Assembly: GCF_001687365.1 (NCBI RefSeq) | Contig: NZ_LGLV01000015.1 | Coordinates: 124,001 to 188,000, forward strand | Reading direction: 5' to 3' | Source of the DNA: Pararhizobium polonicum | GTDB taxonomy: Bacteria; Pseudomonadota; Alphaproteobacteria; Rhizobiales; Rhizobiaceae | Length of the DNA stretch: 64,000 bases | Shown: piece by piece, positions 9,824 to 17,999 of the stretch | Layout of the letters: each line of letters opens with the position of its first letter | How positions within the stretch are numbered: the stretch's first letter is position 1 | Position numbers and translations under genes: made by a program | Notes under the pieces: generated by a model | The model's input: the letters and a program-made list of their open reading frames with translations, nothing else | Database searches by the model: none | What the model was told of the DNA's origin: nothing

Positions 9824-10723
9824 TCAGCCGGCATTATTTTCGCGCCAGCTGAGATATTCGGCGATCGTCTTGGTGGCGATCGTCTGCATCGTCTGCGGCG
9901 GGACGACGGACCAGAGATCGGCGGCGGTGGCATTCACCGTGTCCTGTCCCTGGATGCGATGCAGCCGGTTGCCGCTGCCGTCGAGCACGTCCCAGACATA
10001 GACGATCGTCGTCTTGCCGCCATCGTTCAATGCCGAGAAATAGCCCTTCAGGATGTGCTGGCTGCTGGTGTCGGACGCAGCCTTGATGACGAGGCCGTGG
10101 GAGCGGGCTTCGTTGCCGAGCTGTTTCGACAGCGGCGTCACGGCCTGCACCGGTGCGCCGATGATCGGCAGGAAGCGGATCGTACCTGCCGTACCCGTGG
10201 GTGCGATAGCCGCAGCTTTTTGCGGTTGCTGGATTTGCGGGGTCTCTTCGGCGGCGCGCAGGGGGGCTGAGGATTGTTGCCGTTCGGTGGATGCGGCCTC
10301 GTCGATCGAGCCCGTGTCGTCCGGTGCTGCAATCGCAGTCCTGTGTGTGGCCTGCTGTTCCTGCGCCGGGATCTGGCCCTGCTGCAGGCGTCCTGCCTGC
10401 GCATCCAGCGATCCGGCCGGATCGGTGTAATCGGTATCGCCCTGCGCCATCAGCGTGCCGCTCGGGCCTTCGGAAAAACCGTCCTGTTCCGGCGCTGCGA
10501 GCTGCGTGCTTTGCACCGGTGCGCTCGTCTGCGGGGTGAAACGGCCGGTCCTCTGCGGCATGGGCTGTTGCGACATGGCATTGAGGTCGGCCTGGTTGAC
10601 CGGCGGCGAGTTGAACGTGCCGCCGCCGACATCGACCTGCGGCGTCAGGTCGTCCATGCTGTTGCAGCCCGTAAGAGCGAGGGCAATTCCAAGGCTTGCA
10701 AGAAGCGTGATCGGTTTGCGCAT
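9824..10723 (-). CDS. Predicted outer-membrane or periplasmic lipoprotein, function unknown
   Basis: The start at 10723 gives a lipoprotein signal peptide with lipobox LTGC (cysteine about residue 20), so lgt nearby would act on it. The middle (about residues 30-200) is low-complexity, rich in Q, P, S, T and A, and looks disordered. The last 100 residues are folded-looking (ILKGYFSALNDGGKTTIVYV, then a WDVLDGSGNRLHRI stretch) and resemble conserved alphaproteobacterial lipoproteins with no assigned role. It sits between prs and the M24-fold gene on the same strand. Confidence 0.75.
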   Translation of the reverse strand: MRKPITLLASLGIALALTGCNSMDDLTPQVDVGGGTFNSPPVNQADLNAMSQQPMPQRTGRFTPQTSAPVQSTQLAAPEQDGFSEGPSGTLMAQGDTDYTDPAGSLDAQAGRLQQGQIPAQEQQATHRTAIAAPDDTGSIDEAASTERQQSSAPLRAAEETPQIQQPQKAAAIAPTGTAGTIRFLPIIGAPVQAVTPLSKQLGNEARSHGLVIKAASDTSSQHILKGYFSALNDGGKTTIVYVWDVLDGSGNRLHRIQGQDTVNATAADLWSVVPPQTMQTIATKTIAEYLSWRENNAG

Positions 10724-10809
10724 TGTTCTACCGTCCGGTTTCTCGGTGACGGATGGATTGAAGGCCCCCACCTTTCTCCGTCGTTCCACCAGACGTTAGA
10801 TCAATTTTC

Positions 10810-11961
10810 CTAAGCAGTTATGAAGTCCAGTCCGTAGCGCGACAGCGCCGTGGGTGCGCCTTCCGTTGTCAGGTAGGTCTGGCCCAGCGTCATGGCGGTG
10901 CCGCTGTCGCTGTCCATGATGATCATGTGGACGAACAGCGACATATTCGGCTCGATCTCCTGTGGATTGCCGACGTGGAACATCTGGTGCTCCATCCAGG
11001 AGGGTGAGAAGCGGGCGCCGAGCGAATAGCCGCAGGCGTTCAGCCGGTGACGCGTCAGGCCGCGCTCGTCCATGATTCTGGAGTGCACTTCAAAGACGGT
11101 CCCGAAGGTGTTGCCGGGGCGAAGAACCATTTCGATCGCCTGGATGGTGTCGCGGCAAGCGCTGTAGAGTTCGCGGTGGCGGTTGGTCGGCTCGCCGATG
11201 ACGACGGTGCGCATCATCGCCGCGTGATAGTGGGCGCTGACGCCAGCCCATTCCAGCGTCAGCTGATCCTGTGCGTCGAGCGTCCGGCGGCCGGCCTTGT
11301 AGCGGCAGAGCAGCGCGTCGGCGCCCGAGCCGATGATGTATTCGTTGGCCGGGTAATCGCCACCGCCGGCAAAGACGGCGCCCTGCATCGCGGCCAGAAT
11401 GGCGGCCTCGCTGCCGCCGGCATGAATGAGCGGAATGGCGGCATCCAGCGCGTCGTCGGCAAGACTTGCGGCCTTCTCGACATGGATGATTTCGGCCGGG
11501 CTCTTGATCAGGCGCAGGCGGCTGACCAGCAGCGAGGCATCGACCAGCTCGCCGAAGCTCGTCAGTTGGTGATCGAGCAGCCGGGCGATGCGGCCGGTCA
11601 TGCCGTGGGTGTCGTATTCGATGCCGATACGCGTGCCGAGCAGGTCGAGATCGCTGAGCAGGTTCTTCAGGTCCATCGTCGGATCGGCGTTGACCCGGTC
11701 GACCCAGACCTCGACACGCTCGATGTTGGACGTGTGCTTGGCCTGTCGCAGATCGGCCGAGCGGGTGAGCAGCACCATCGAGCCGTCGGCCTTCACTACC
11801 AGCGTCTGGAAGAAGCAGTAGCCGAAGGTGTCGTAGCCGGTCAGCCAGTACATGCTCTCCTGTGCAAACAGCAGCATGGCGGCCAGCTTTTCTTCCTTCA
11901 TCTTGGCGGTCAGCCGTTCCAGCCGCGCCGAAAATTCATCCTGCGTGAAATGCAGTGCCAT
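10810..11961 (-). CDS. M24-family (creatinase/aminopeptidase P fold) protein without metal ligands
   Basis: The 383-residue protein has the two-domain creatinase/prolidase layout: N-terminal domain (to about 150) and a pita-bread domain. At the positions where metallo-peptidases carry the two metal aspartates it reads EWAGVSAHYHAAMMRT, and the later GYSLG motif lacks the following metal histidine (GYSLGARF). The dinuclear metal site therefore seems lost, as in creatinase, and hydrolysis of a small amidino or N-substituted amino acid is more likely than peptidase action. The start at 11961 is preceded by GGGAGAG and lies one base after the stop of pgeF, so the two are translationally linked. 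Confidence 0.85.
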   Translation of the reverse strand: MALHFTQDEFSARLERLTAKMKEEKLAAMLLFAQESMYWLTGYDTFGYCFFQTLVVKADGSMVLLTRSADLRQAKHTSNIERVEVWVDRVNADPTMDLKNLLSDLDLLGTRIGIEYDTHGMTGRIARLLDHQLTSFGELVDASLLVSRLRLIKSPAEIIHVEKAASLADDALDAAIPLIHAGGSEAAILAAMQGAVFAGGGDYPANEYIIGSGADALLCRYKAGRRTLDAQDQLTLEWAGVSAHYHAAMMRTVVIGEPTNRHRELYSACRDTIQAIEMVLRPGNTFGTVFEVHSRIMDERGLTRHRLNACGYSLGARFSPSWMEHQMFHVGNPQEIEPNMSLFVHMIIMDSDSGTAMTLGQTYLTTEGAPTALSRYGLDFITA

Positions 11962-11962
11962 G

Positions 11963-12757
11963 TCATCTCTCCCGAATGGATATTGCAGAGATTTGCCGGC
12001 CATAATCCGGTTCGCTGCGATGGGTCGTGCGGCGGTAGGAGAAGAAGCGCTCCTCGTCCGCATAGGTGCAGAGATCGAGATTCTCCGCGGTGATGCCGGC
12101 ATCGGTGAGCCGTTTGGTCGTCAGTCCCGGCAGATCGAACATGGCGTGGCCGTCGCGCGGCGAGGGGGAGAAGAAAGCTGCATAGCCTGGGTCCTTTTCG
12201 AGGAACCGCTCGACGAATTCCGCGCCGACCTCGTAGTTTCTCCGGCTGATCGAGGGGCCGAGGCAGGCGGCGATCCGCTCGCGGCGGGCGCCAAGCGATA
12301 GCATCGCCTCGATGGTGCTTTCGAGCACGCCGGTGAGCGCGCCCTTCCAGCCGGCATGGGCTGCGCCGATCACGCCGGCTTCGGCGTCGGCAAAGAGAAC
12401 GGGGCCGCAATCGGCCGACAGAACGCCGATGACGAGACCCGGCGTTGCCGTCACCAGCGCATCGGCTTCGGTTCTGGTGCCGTCATAGCTGTCGTCGACG
12501 ATGATCGCGTCCGGCGAATGGACCTGATGCACCGTTGCCAGCTTCCGCAGTTCTGCGCCAAACCAGGCGCTGACCCGGGCACGGTTCTCCTCGACACGAT
12601 GGCGTTCGTCATGGGATCCAAGGCCGACATTGAGGCCCCGGTAGATCCCATCCGAAACGCCGCCTTCGCGGGTGAAATAGCCGTGCTTTATGGCCGTTCC
12701 CGCCCGTTCGGACAGGAGCGGGCTTTGCACAGGCGAGGGCAAGGCATCATCCTTCAT
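11963..12757 (-). CDS. pgeF: Peptidoglycan editing factor PgeF (laccase-domain, YfiH family)
   Basis: At 264 residues it has the family length. The metal-binding triad of YfiH proteins is visible: H80 in VHQVHS, C117 in SADCGPV and H134 in AAHAGWKG. The E. coli homologue removes wrongly incorporated residues from UDP-MurNAc peptides, and older annotations call it polyphenol oxidase. It sits in a run with the M24-fold gene, a MidA-type methyltransferase and lgt that is common in Rhizobiales. Confidence 0.94.
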   Translation of the reverse strand: MKDDALPSPVQSPLLSERAGTAIKHGYFTREGGVSDGIYRGLNVGLGSHDERHRVEENRARVSAWFGAELRKLATVHQVHSPDAIIVDDSYDGTRTEADALVTATPGLVIGVLSADCGPVLFADAEAGVIGAAHAGWKGALTGVLESTIEAMLSLGARRERIAACLGPSISRRNYEVGAEFVERFLEKDPGYAAFFSPSPRDGHAMFDLPGLTTKRLTDAGITAENLDLCTYADEERFFSYRRTTHRSEPDYGRQISAISIRER

Positions 12758-12914
12758 CGGTGGTTTGCCCTTTCGTTATGTTACGCGATGCGGTGGGTTT
12801 TCCGGGGTTGCCGTTTTGCCGGCCCGGGTGATTTGGCCGGATGTTGGCCTTCGGGGCGGCTGCTGTCAATCCACCGGAACGACAGCTGGCGTCGTCACCG
12901 GCGCTTGCGACCGG

Positions 12915-14009
12915 TTACTTCTGGAAGGGCACAAGGGCGACGCTCGGGCTGCTGACGACCAGCACCTTGAACAATTCGCCCATCTTTCCTTCGCCGGCTC
13001 CGGCCAGCCGTTCCGCGTCTGCCCGGATGTTGTCCTGGGTCTCTACACTCTTGTCGCGCCCCAGTGCAGCCGCGCGTTCGGCAAGGCCAAGAGCAATGAG
13101 AAAATCGCCCTGATAGGTCAGGCCGTTGATCTGCAGTCCCTCCGCCACCGCCCGCCGGGCCAGCTGTTCGAAATCGACATGGCTGGTGATGTCGGCCTGG
13201 CCCGGATGGGCCAGCGGGTGGTCGAACCGGTGGGCATACACCGCCTGCAGCGTGTCGCCGAGGCCCGTGGCCATATGGCCGTAGTCGATGATCACGGCGG
13301 TGCCGCCGCCGGTGCGGATGCGCTCGCTAAGCGCTGCCATGACGGCGTCACGGGCAGGGGCCGTCTCGAAGGCCGTGCCGAGCGGAGCCGTCTGGGCGGC
13401 AGGCGGCAGGAGGTCCGGATCGATGCCGGCGACGCCGGCTGCAAAGGTCAGCTCGCCGTCGGCATCAAGGCCGACAAGGCGCTCCTTGAACCCCATCGCG
13501 GTCTTGACGAACTGGCGGATGGGGATGGCATCGAAAAGCTCGTTGGCGGCCAGCAGCAGGAAGCCGTCCGGCAGCGTGTCGAAGCTGTCGTGCCAGGAAA
13601 TCTTGAATTTGTGGGCAACCAGCGTCTGCTGTTGCACTTTCTGCAGCCGCTCGCTGGTCTCGACCAGATGCACGGTCGCGGCTTCATAAAGGGCAGGCGA
13701 GAGCTTGGCGACGACGCGCAGGATGTCCGCCATCATCGTGCCGCGGCCCGGGCCGATCTCGGCGATGTTGACCGGGCTCGGTTCGCCATGCCGCTGCCAG
13801 GCCTGGACGAGGAAAATGCCGATCATCTCGCCGAAAAGCTGGCTGATTTCCGGCGCCGTGATGAAATCGCCGGACTGGCCGAACGGCTCGCGGGTCTTGT
13901 AGTAGCCGTGCTCGGGATCGGCCAGGCACAGGGAAAAATAGTCGGTCACGCTGATCGGGCCGTGGGCCAGGATCAGCGCCTTGATCTTTTCTGCAAGCGG
14001 GGTCGTCAT
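12915..14009 (-). CDS. MidA/NDUFAF7-type SAM-dependent methyltransferase
   Basis: The 364-residue protein has the family hallmarks GDFITAPEISQLFGE (47-61) and the SAM-binding loop EIGPGRGT (84-91). In eukaryotes the homologue methylates an arginine of the complex I subunit NDUFS2, so a role in respiratory complex I assembly is plausible here but not shown. It starts 10 bases after the end of lgt and is probably co-transcribed with it. Confidence 0.92.
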   Translation of the reverse strand: MTTPLAEKIKALILAHGPISVTDYFSLCLADPEHGYYKTREPFGQSGDFITAPEISQLFGEMIGIFLVQAWQRHGEPSPVNIAEIGPGRGTMMADILRVVAKLSPALYEAATVHLVETSERLQKVQQQTLVAHKFKISWHDSFDTLPDGFLLLAANELFDAIPIRQFVKTAMGFKERLVGLDADGELTFAAGVAGIDPDLLPPAAQTAPLGTAFETAPARDAVMAALSERIRTGGGTAVIIDYGHMATGLGDTLQAVYAHRFDHPLAHPGQADITSHVDFEQLARRAVAEGLQINGLTYQGDFLIALGLAERAAALGRDKSVETQDNIRADAERLAGAGEGKMGELFKVLVVSSPSVALVPFQK

Positions 14010-14019
14010 GAAGGCCCCT

Positions 14020-14865
14020 TCATGCCGTTGCGATATTGGCGCGGCGGGCCCGCAGGATGGCCCAGAGGCCGAGGAAAACCATCGGCAGGGACAGCAGCAT
14101 GCCCATCGTCAGCCAGCCGCCGAAGAGATAGCCGAGCTGCGCGTCCGGCTCGCGGAAGAATTCCACGAAGATGCGGGCGAGACCATAGCCGGTAACGAAG
14201 ACGCCGCAGACGAGGCCGGGGATTTTCAGGGCATGGCGGCGATAGATGAGGATGGCGAGAACGGCCAGAAGCACGAGACCTTCGAGGGCTGCCTCATAAA
14301 GCTGGCTCGGATGGCGCGCGAACGGTCCGCCGGTCGGAAAGATGACCGCCCAGGGCATGGACGACAGCCGGCCCCAGAGTTCGCCGTTGATGAAATTGGC
14401 GATCCGCCCGAAGAACAGGCCGATCGGCACCACGGCCGAGACGATGTCGAACAGGCTCCAGACGGCGATCTTGTTGCGGCGGGCAAACAGGATCATGGCG
14501 ATCATGGTGCCGATCAGCCCGCCATGGAACGACATGCCGCCATTCCAGATTTCCAGCGCCCGGATCGGGTTCTGGAGCACGCTGCCCAGATCGTAGAAGA
14601 GGATATAGCCGATGCGGCCGCCGCCGACGATGCCGGCTGCGACCCAGAGAAGGAAATCGTCAAGTTGCGCCTCGGTCGCGGCCGGTGTTCCATTGCGCCA
14701 GAGGGATGCGTTGCGGACCAGCCTGCGGGCATATTGCCAGCCAAGCAGGATGCCGGCCACGTAGGCGAGGCCATACCAGTGGATCTGCAGAGGGCCGATG
14801 GAAATCAGCACCGGATCGATTTCCGGAAAGGGCATGATCGAGAAGAGTGTGGCGATTGTTTCCAA
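14020..14865 (-). CDS. lgt: Prolipoprotein diacylglyceryl transferase
   Basis: This integral inner-membrane enzyme transfers diacylglycerol from phosphatidylglycerol to the lipobox cysteine, the first step in lipoprotein maturation. The 281-residue product has about seven membrane helices, the HGGLIG motif (114-119) and the Lgt signature [14 protein letters not shown] (153-166). It heads the minus-strand run with the methyltransferase and pgeF. Confidence 0.97.
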   Translation of the reverse strand: METIATLFSIMPFPEIDPVLISIGPLQIHWYGLAYVAGILLGWQYARRLVRNASLWRNGTPAATEAQLDDFLLWVAAGIVGGGRIGYILFYDLGSVLQNPIRALEIWNGGMSFHGGLIGTMIAMILFARRNKIAVWSLFDIVSAVVPIGLFFGRIANFINGELWGRLSSMPWAVIFPTGGPFARHPSQLYEAALEGLVLLAVLAILIYRRHALKIPGLVCGVFVTGYGLARIFVEFFREPDAQLGYLFGGWLTMGMLLSLPMVFLGLWAILRARRANIATA

Positions 14866-15054
14866 GGTCTTGCTTCATTCCGGTCTGTTGTTTGCCGGAA
14901 CATGGGGCTCCGGCAAGATGGGGTCAAGGCGGGTTCCTTACAGGAAAGGCTGACATCACCGGTATTTTTCCTTGCATCGGCCCGCATGTCCTCCTACCTC
15001 CTCTTCAAGCCCGCATAGTGGGCAAAGGACGAGAGCGATCGGAGACCCAAGACG

Positions 15055-15315
15055 ATGAGCACAGGCGCAAACCGCATTCTGGATGATTTCGCCAAGTTGA
15101 TGACGGACGCGGCGGGTGCCGCCCAGGGCGTCCGCAAGGAAATGGAAACCGTCTTTCGCGCGCAGGGTGAACGGCTCCTGAATTCCATGGATATCGTCAA
15201 GCGCGAGGAATTCGAGGCCGTCCGGGAAATGGCGCTCAAGGCGCGCGAGGAAAACGACGCGCTTCTCGCCCGTATCGCCGCCCTTGAGGCGCGCCTGTCA
15301 GAAACGGGCAAGTGA
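15055..15315 (+). CDS. ubiK: UbiK-type accessory factor (BMFP domain)
   Basis: The 86-residue protein begins with an amphipathic segment (NRILDDFAKLMTDAAGAAQG) and ends in a coiled coil (about 45-80, ending EARLSETGK), the layout of BMFP/UbiK proteins. In E. coli UbiK helps aerobic ubiquinone biosynthesis by linking the Ubi complex to lipid. It is divergent from lgt. Confidence 0.87.
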   Translation: MSTGANRILDDFAKLMTDAAGAAQGVRKEMETVFRAQGERLLNSMDIVKREEFEAVREMALKAREENDALLARIAALEARLSETGK

Positions 15316-15324
15316 CGATTCCCG

Positions 15325-15353
15325 AAGCGGCGGTGCAGATTGTGTCGCCGCTT
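15325..15353 (+). terminator. Possible terminator after ubiK
   Basis: AAGCGGCG at 15325-15332 pairs with CGCCGCTT at 15346-15353 across a 13-base loop, ten bases after the ubiK stop. The following T run is poor, so termination may be weak. Confidence 0.45.
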
Positions 15354-15751
15354 TCGATACGCCTGCCGCGCATCCGTCCCGGAGTGGCACAGGACGACGG
15401 TTTTCCAGCTCTGTCTGAGACGCGTTTTTCATAAATTTTTTACCCTGTGGACACTGCCGAAAAATGCTTACGGCAGAGTCGTTTAAGAACCGGGGCTGAA
15501 TCAATTTAAGAGAGCCTATCCACAACCGCCGGGGCTATTTTTGATGCGGGGGGCTTTCATGCGGACTCCGGCATTATACACTGATTTTAAATGATGATTC
15601 GAAACGGATCACGCAAGCTCCAGGCAGGGTACATAAGCCAGGATGGTCGTGCTTCCGGTAATCATAAGTGTTCGTTTCTGGTGTTTGAGTTTGCAGCCCT
15701 CGTGTGTGAACGCGATGTCGCATGTCTGCGCCAGGACTTTTGGGGTGACGC
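15354..15751. other. Intergenic region between ubiK and the YbjN-like gene; no gene seen
   Basis: No convincing coding frame, RNA gene or repeat is visible. The stretch is AT-richer than its surroundings and carries four GANTC sites (15476, 15498, 15564, 15596) within about 125 bases, the target of the cell-cycle methylase CcrM. The promoter of the YbjN-like gene must lie here. Confidence 0.5.
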
Positions 15752-16252
15752 ATGAGCCTGATGGAACTGGAACTTGAGCGCCAAACGAACCCGGTCGATA
15801 TGATCGAGTTTGTCGCAGCCAATAACGACTGGTGCTTCGAGCGCTCAGGCGAAGACGAAATCGCCATGACGGTCGAGGGCAAGTGGACAGACTATCACGT
15901 CTCCTTCTCCTGGATGGAAGAGTTCGAGGCGCTGCATCTTGCCTGCGCCTTCGACATCAAGGTTCCCGAAAGCCGCGTCAACGAAGTGATCCGGCTGCTC
16001 TCCCATATCAATGGCCAGGTGCTGATGGGCCATTTCGATCTGTGGCGCCAGGAAGACGTGGTGATCTTCCGCCAGTCGCTGCTGCTCGCCGGCGGTGCCG
16101 AGCCGACCAACCAGCAGGTCGAAGTGCTGCTCTCCAGCGCGCTCGAAGCCTGTGAATCCTATTTCCAGGCCTTCCAGTTTGTCGTCTGGTCCGGTGTCGA
16201 TGCGCAAAGCGCCGTCGAGGCCGTGATGTTCGAAACCGTCGGAGAGGCATGA
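15752..16252 (+). CDS. YbjN domain-containing protein
   Basis: The 166-residue soluble acidic protein matches the YbjN (DUF1790-like) family of small, chaperone-like sensory-regulator folds. Its biochemical function is unknown to me. Its stop overlaps the start of proC by four bases (ATGA), so the two are translationally coupled, as in many Rhizobiales. Confidence 0.88.
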   Translation: MSLMELELERQTNPVDMIEFVAANNDWCFERSGEDEIAMTVEGKWTDYHVSFSWMEEFEALHLACAFDIKVPESRVNEVIRLLSHINGQVLMGHFDLWRQEDVVIFRQSLLLAGGAEPTNQQVEVLLSSALEACESYFQAFQFVVWSGVDAQSAVEAVMFETVGEA

Positions 16253-17073
16253 CGATGACTGTGCGTGCGGCTGGTCCGATCGTTCTCGTCGGTGCAGGCA
16301 ATATGGGCGGCGCGATGCTTGCCGGCTGGCTGAAAAGCGGCATTGCCGGTGCCGATCTGCTGGTCGTCGATCCCGGTCCGCCGCCTGCCATGGCCAAGCT
16401 GATTGCCGACAATGGTGCCCGCCACGAAACGGCGGCGCCCGCTGGCGTGAAGGCCGGTGTTCTTTTCCTTGCGGTCAAGCCGCAGATGATGGGGGCGGTG
16501 CTGCCGCCGCTCAAAGGGCTCGTCGGTCCTGAAACGGTGGTGGTCTCGGTTGCCGCCGGCACGACGCTCGGTTTCATGCAGTCGCATCTCGGCGACGCCG
16601 CCATGGTGCGCGCCATGCCGAACACACCGGCCATGATCGGCCGCGGCGTCACCGGTGCCTTTGCCAATGGCGCGGTGTCGGCGGCGCAGCGTGATCTTGT
16701 TCATAACCTTTTGAAGGTCAGCGGCCCGGTCGAATGGGTCGAAACCGAAGCCGATATCGATGCGGTCACGGCCGTGTCTGGCAGCGGCCCGGCCTATGTC
16801 TTTTATCTCGTCGAGTGCATGGCGGAGGCTGGCCGCAAGGCCGGTCTTCAGGCGGACCTTGCCATGCGGCTTGCACGGGAAACCGTCGCGGGGGCTGGTG
16901 AACTTTTGCACCAGTCCCCCGACGATGCCTCCAGGCTCCGTCAGAATGTGACGTCTCCGGGCGGCACGACGGCCGCCGCCCTTTCCATCCTCATGGCCGA
17001 TGACGGCATGCAGCCCTTGTTCGACAAGGCAATTGCCGCAGCCCGCAAGCGGGCGGAAGAACTGGCCGGTTAA
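16249..17073 (+). CDS. proC: Pyrroline-5-carboxylate reductase
   Basis: Catalyses the last step of proline synthesis, reducing 1-pyrroline-5-carboxylate with NAD(P)H. The 274-residue protein starts with a Rossmann motif (VGAGNMGGAM), has the dimer/active-site stretch AVSGSGPAYVF, and ends with the family signature VTSPGGTTAAAL. A second in-frame ATG six bases on (16255) is an equally good start. It forms a four-gene run with YbjN, csaA and the phosphatase. Confidence 0.96.
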   Translation: MTMTVRAAGPIVLVGAGNMGGAMLAGWLKSGIAGADLLVVDPGPPPAMAKLIADNGARHETAAPAGVKAGVLFLAVKPQMMGAVLPPLKGLVGPETVVVSVAAGTTLGFMQSHLGDAAMVRAMPNTPAMIGRGVTGAFANGAVSAAQRDLVHNLLKVSGPVEWVETEADIDAVTAVSGSGPAYVFYLVECMAEAGRKAGLQADLAMRLARETVAGAGELLHQSPDDASRLRQNVTSPGGTTAAALSILMADDGMQPLFDKAIAAARKRAEELAG

Positions 17074-17088
17074 TTCGGGATTCCGTTC

Positions 17089-17430
17089 ATGACAGAGACC
17101 ATCGCCTACGCCGATTTCGAGCGTGTCGATATTCGTACAGGCACGATCATCGAGGCTTCTCCCTTTCCTGAAGCGCGCAAGCCGGCGATCAAGATCGTTA
17201 TCGATTTCGGCCCCGAGATCGGTGTCAAAAAATCCTCGGCGCAGATCACCGCGCATTATACGCCGGAAAGCCTGATCGGCCGCCAGGTGCTCGGTGTCGT
17301 CAATTTTCCGCCGCGCCAGATCGGGCCGTTCCGCTCGGAGGTCCTGACGCTGGGCTTCGAGGACGAGGCCGGCGGCATCGTTCTCGCCGCCGTCGACAAG
17401 CCGGTGCCGAACGGCAAGCGGCTGTTGTAA
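17089..17430 (+). CDS. csaA: tRNA-binding-domain protein, CsaA-like
   Basis: The 113-residue protein is a free-standing OB-fold tRNA-binding domain, related to the C-terminus of methionyl-tRNA synthetase. Typical motifs are [11 protein letters not shown] near the start, KKSSAQIT in the middle and the ending PNGKRLL. CsaA dimers have been described as chaperone- or export-related in Bacillus, while RNA binding is likely. It lies 15 bases after proC. Confidence 0.9.
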   Translation: MTETIAYADFERVDIRTGTIIEASPFPEARKPAIKIVIDFGPEIGVKKSSAQITAHYTPESLIGRQVLGVVNFPPRQIGPFRSEVLTLGFEDEAGGIVLAAVDKPVPNGKRLL

Positions 17431-17441
17431 GGAGAGTGACG

Positions 17442-17999
17442 ATGGATATCAGCGCTGTTCGCGAATTCGTCCGCGTCACCTGCCTGCGCGATGCGGCCAT
17501 GATCGCCGGAGACTGGTCGGCCTCGCATGTCGTCTCGCTGCTCGATCCGGAGCTGGCAGACGAGCATGTTCCGCGCATATCTGGAGCCAAGCATCATGTC
17601 GTGCGGTTGCGGGACCAGGAAAATGCGCAGGCAACCAGCCATTTTCCCGAAGCGATAACCGCGTTTTTCGATGCCGTGCTTCCAGCCGTCGAGCAGCAGG
17701 ACAGCCGCATCCTCGTGCATTGTCACGCGGGTGTGAGCCGTTCCACCGCGTTTGCCTACGGCATCATCGCCCACCGTTTCGGCTCGGGGCGCGAGGATGA
17801 GGCTTTCGATGCATTGCTGTCGATCGTCAACAAGCCATGGCCCAACCGTCGCATCATCGAGATTTTCGATGCCCACTGGCAAAGGGAAGGGCGCCTTCTG
17901 GCGCCGCTCGACGTCATGCGGGCAAAGCACCCGAAGCGCATCGACGCCTGGCACCGGTTCAATGCGCGGCGCGGGATGGTCGGCACGTATTCGCGTTGA
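17442..17999 (+). CDS. Tyrosine / dual-specificity-like protein phosphatase
   Basis: The 185-residue protein contains the phosphatase P-loop HCHAGVSRS (93-101) with nucleophile C94 and R100. No signal peptide or membrane segment is seen, so it acts in the cytoplasm. Substrate unknown. Start ATG at 17442 is seven bases after GGAG; it follows csaA by 11 bases, so the two are probably co-transcribed. It converges end to end with the histidine kinase. Confidence 0.87.
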   Translation: MDISAVREFVRVTCLRDAAMIAGDWSASHVVSLLDPELADEHVPRISGAKHHVVRLRDQENAQATSHFPEAITAFFDAVLPAVEQQDSRILVHCHAGVSRSTAFAYGIIAHRFGSGREDEAFDALLSIVNKPWPNRRIIEIFDAHWQREGRLLAPLDVMRAKHPKRIDAWHRFNARRGMVGTYSR

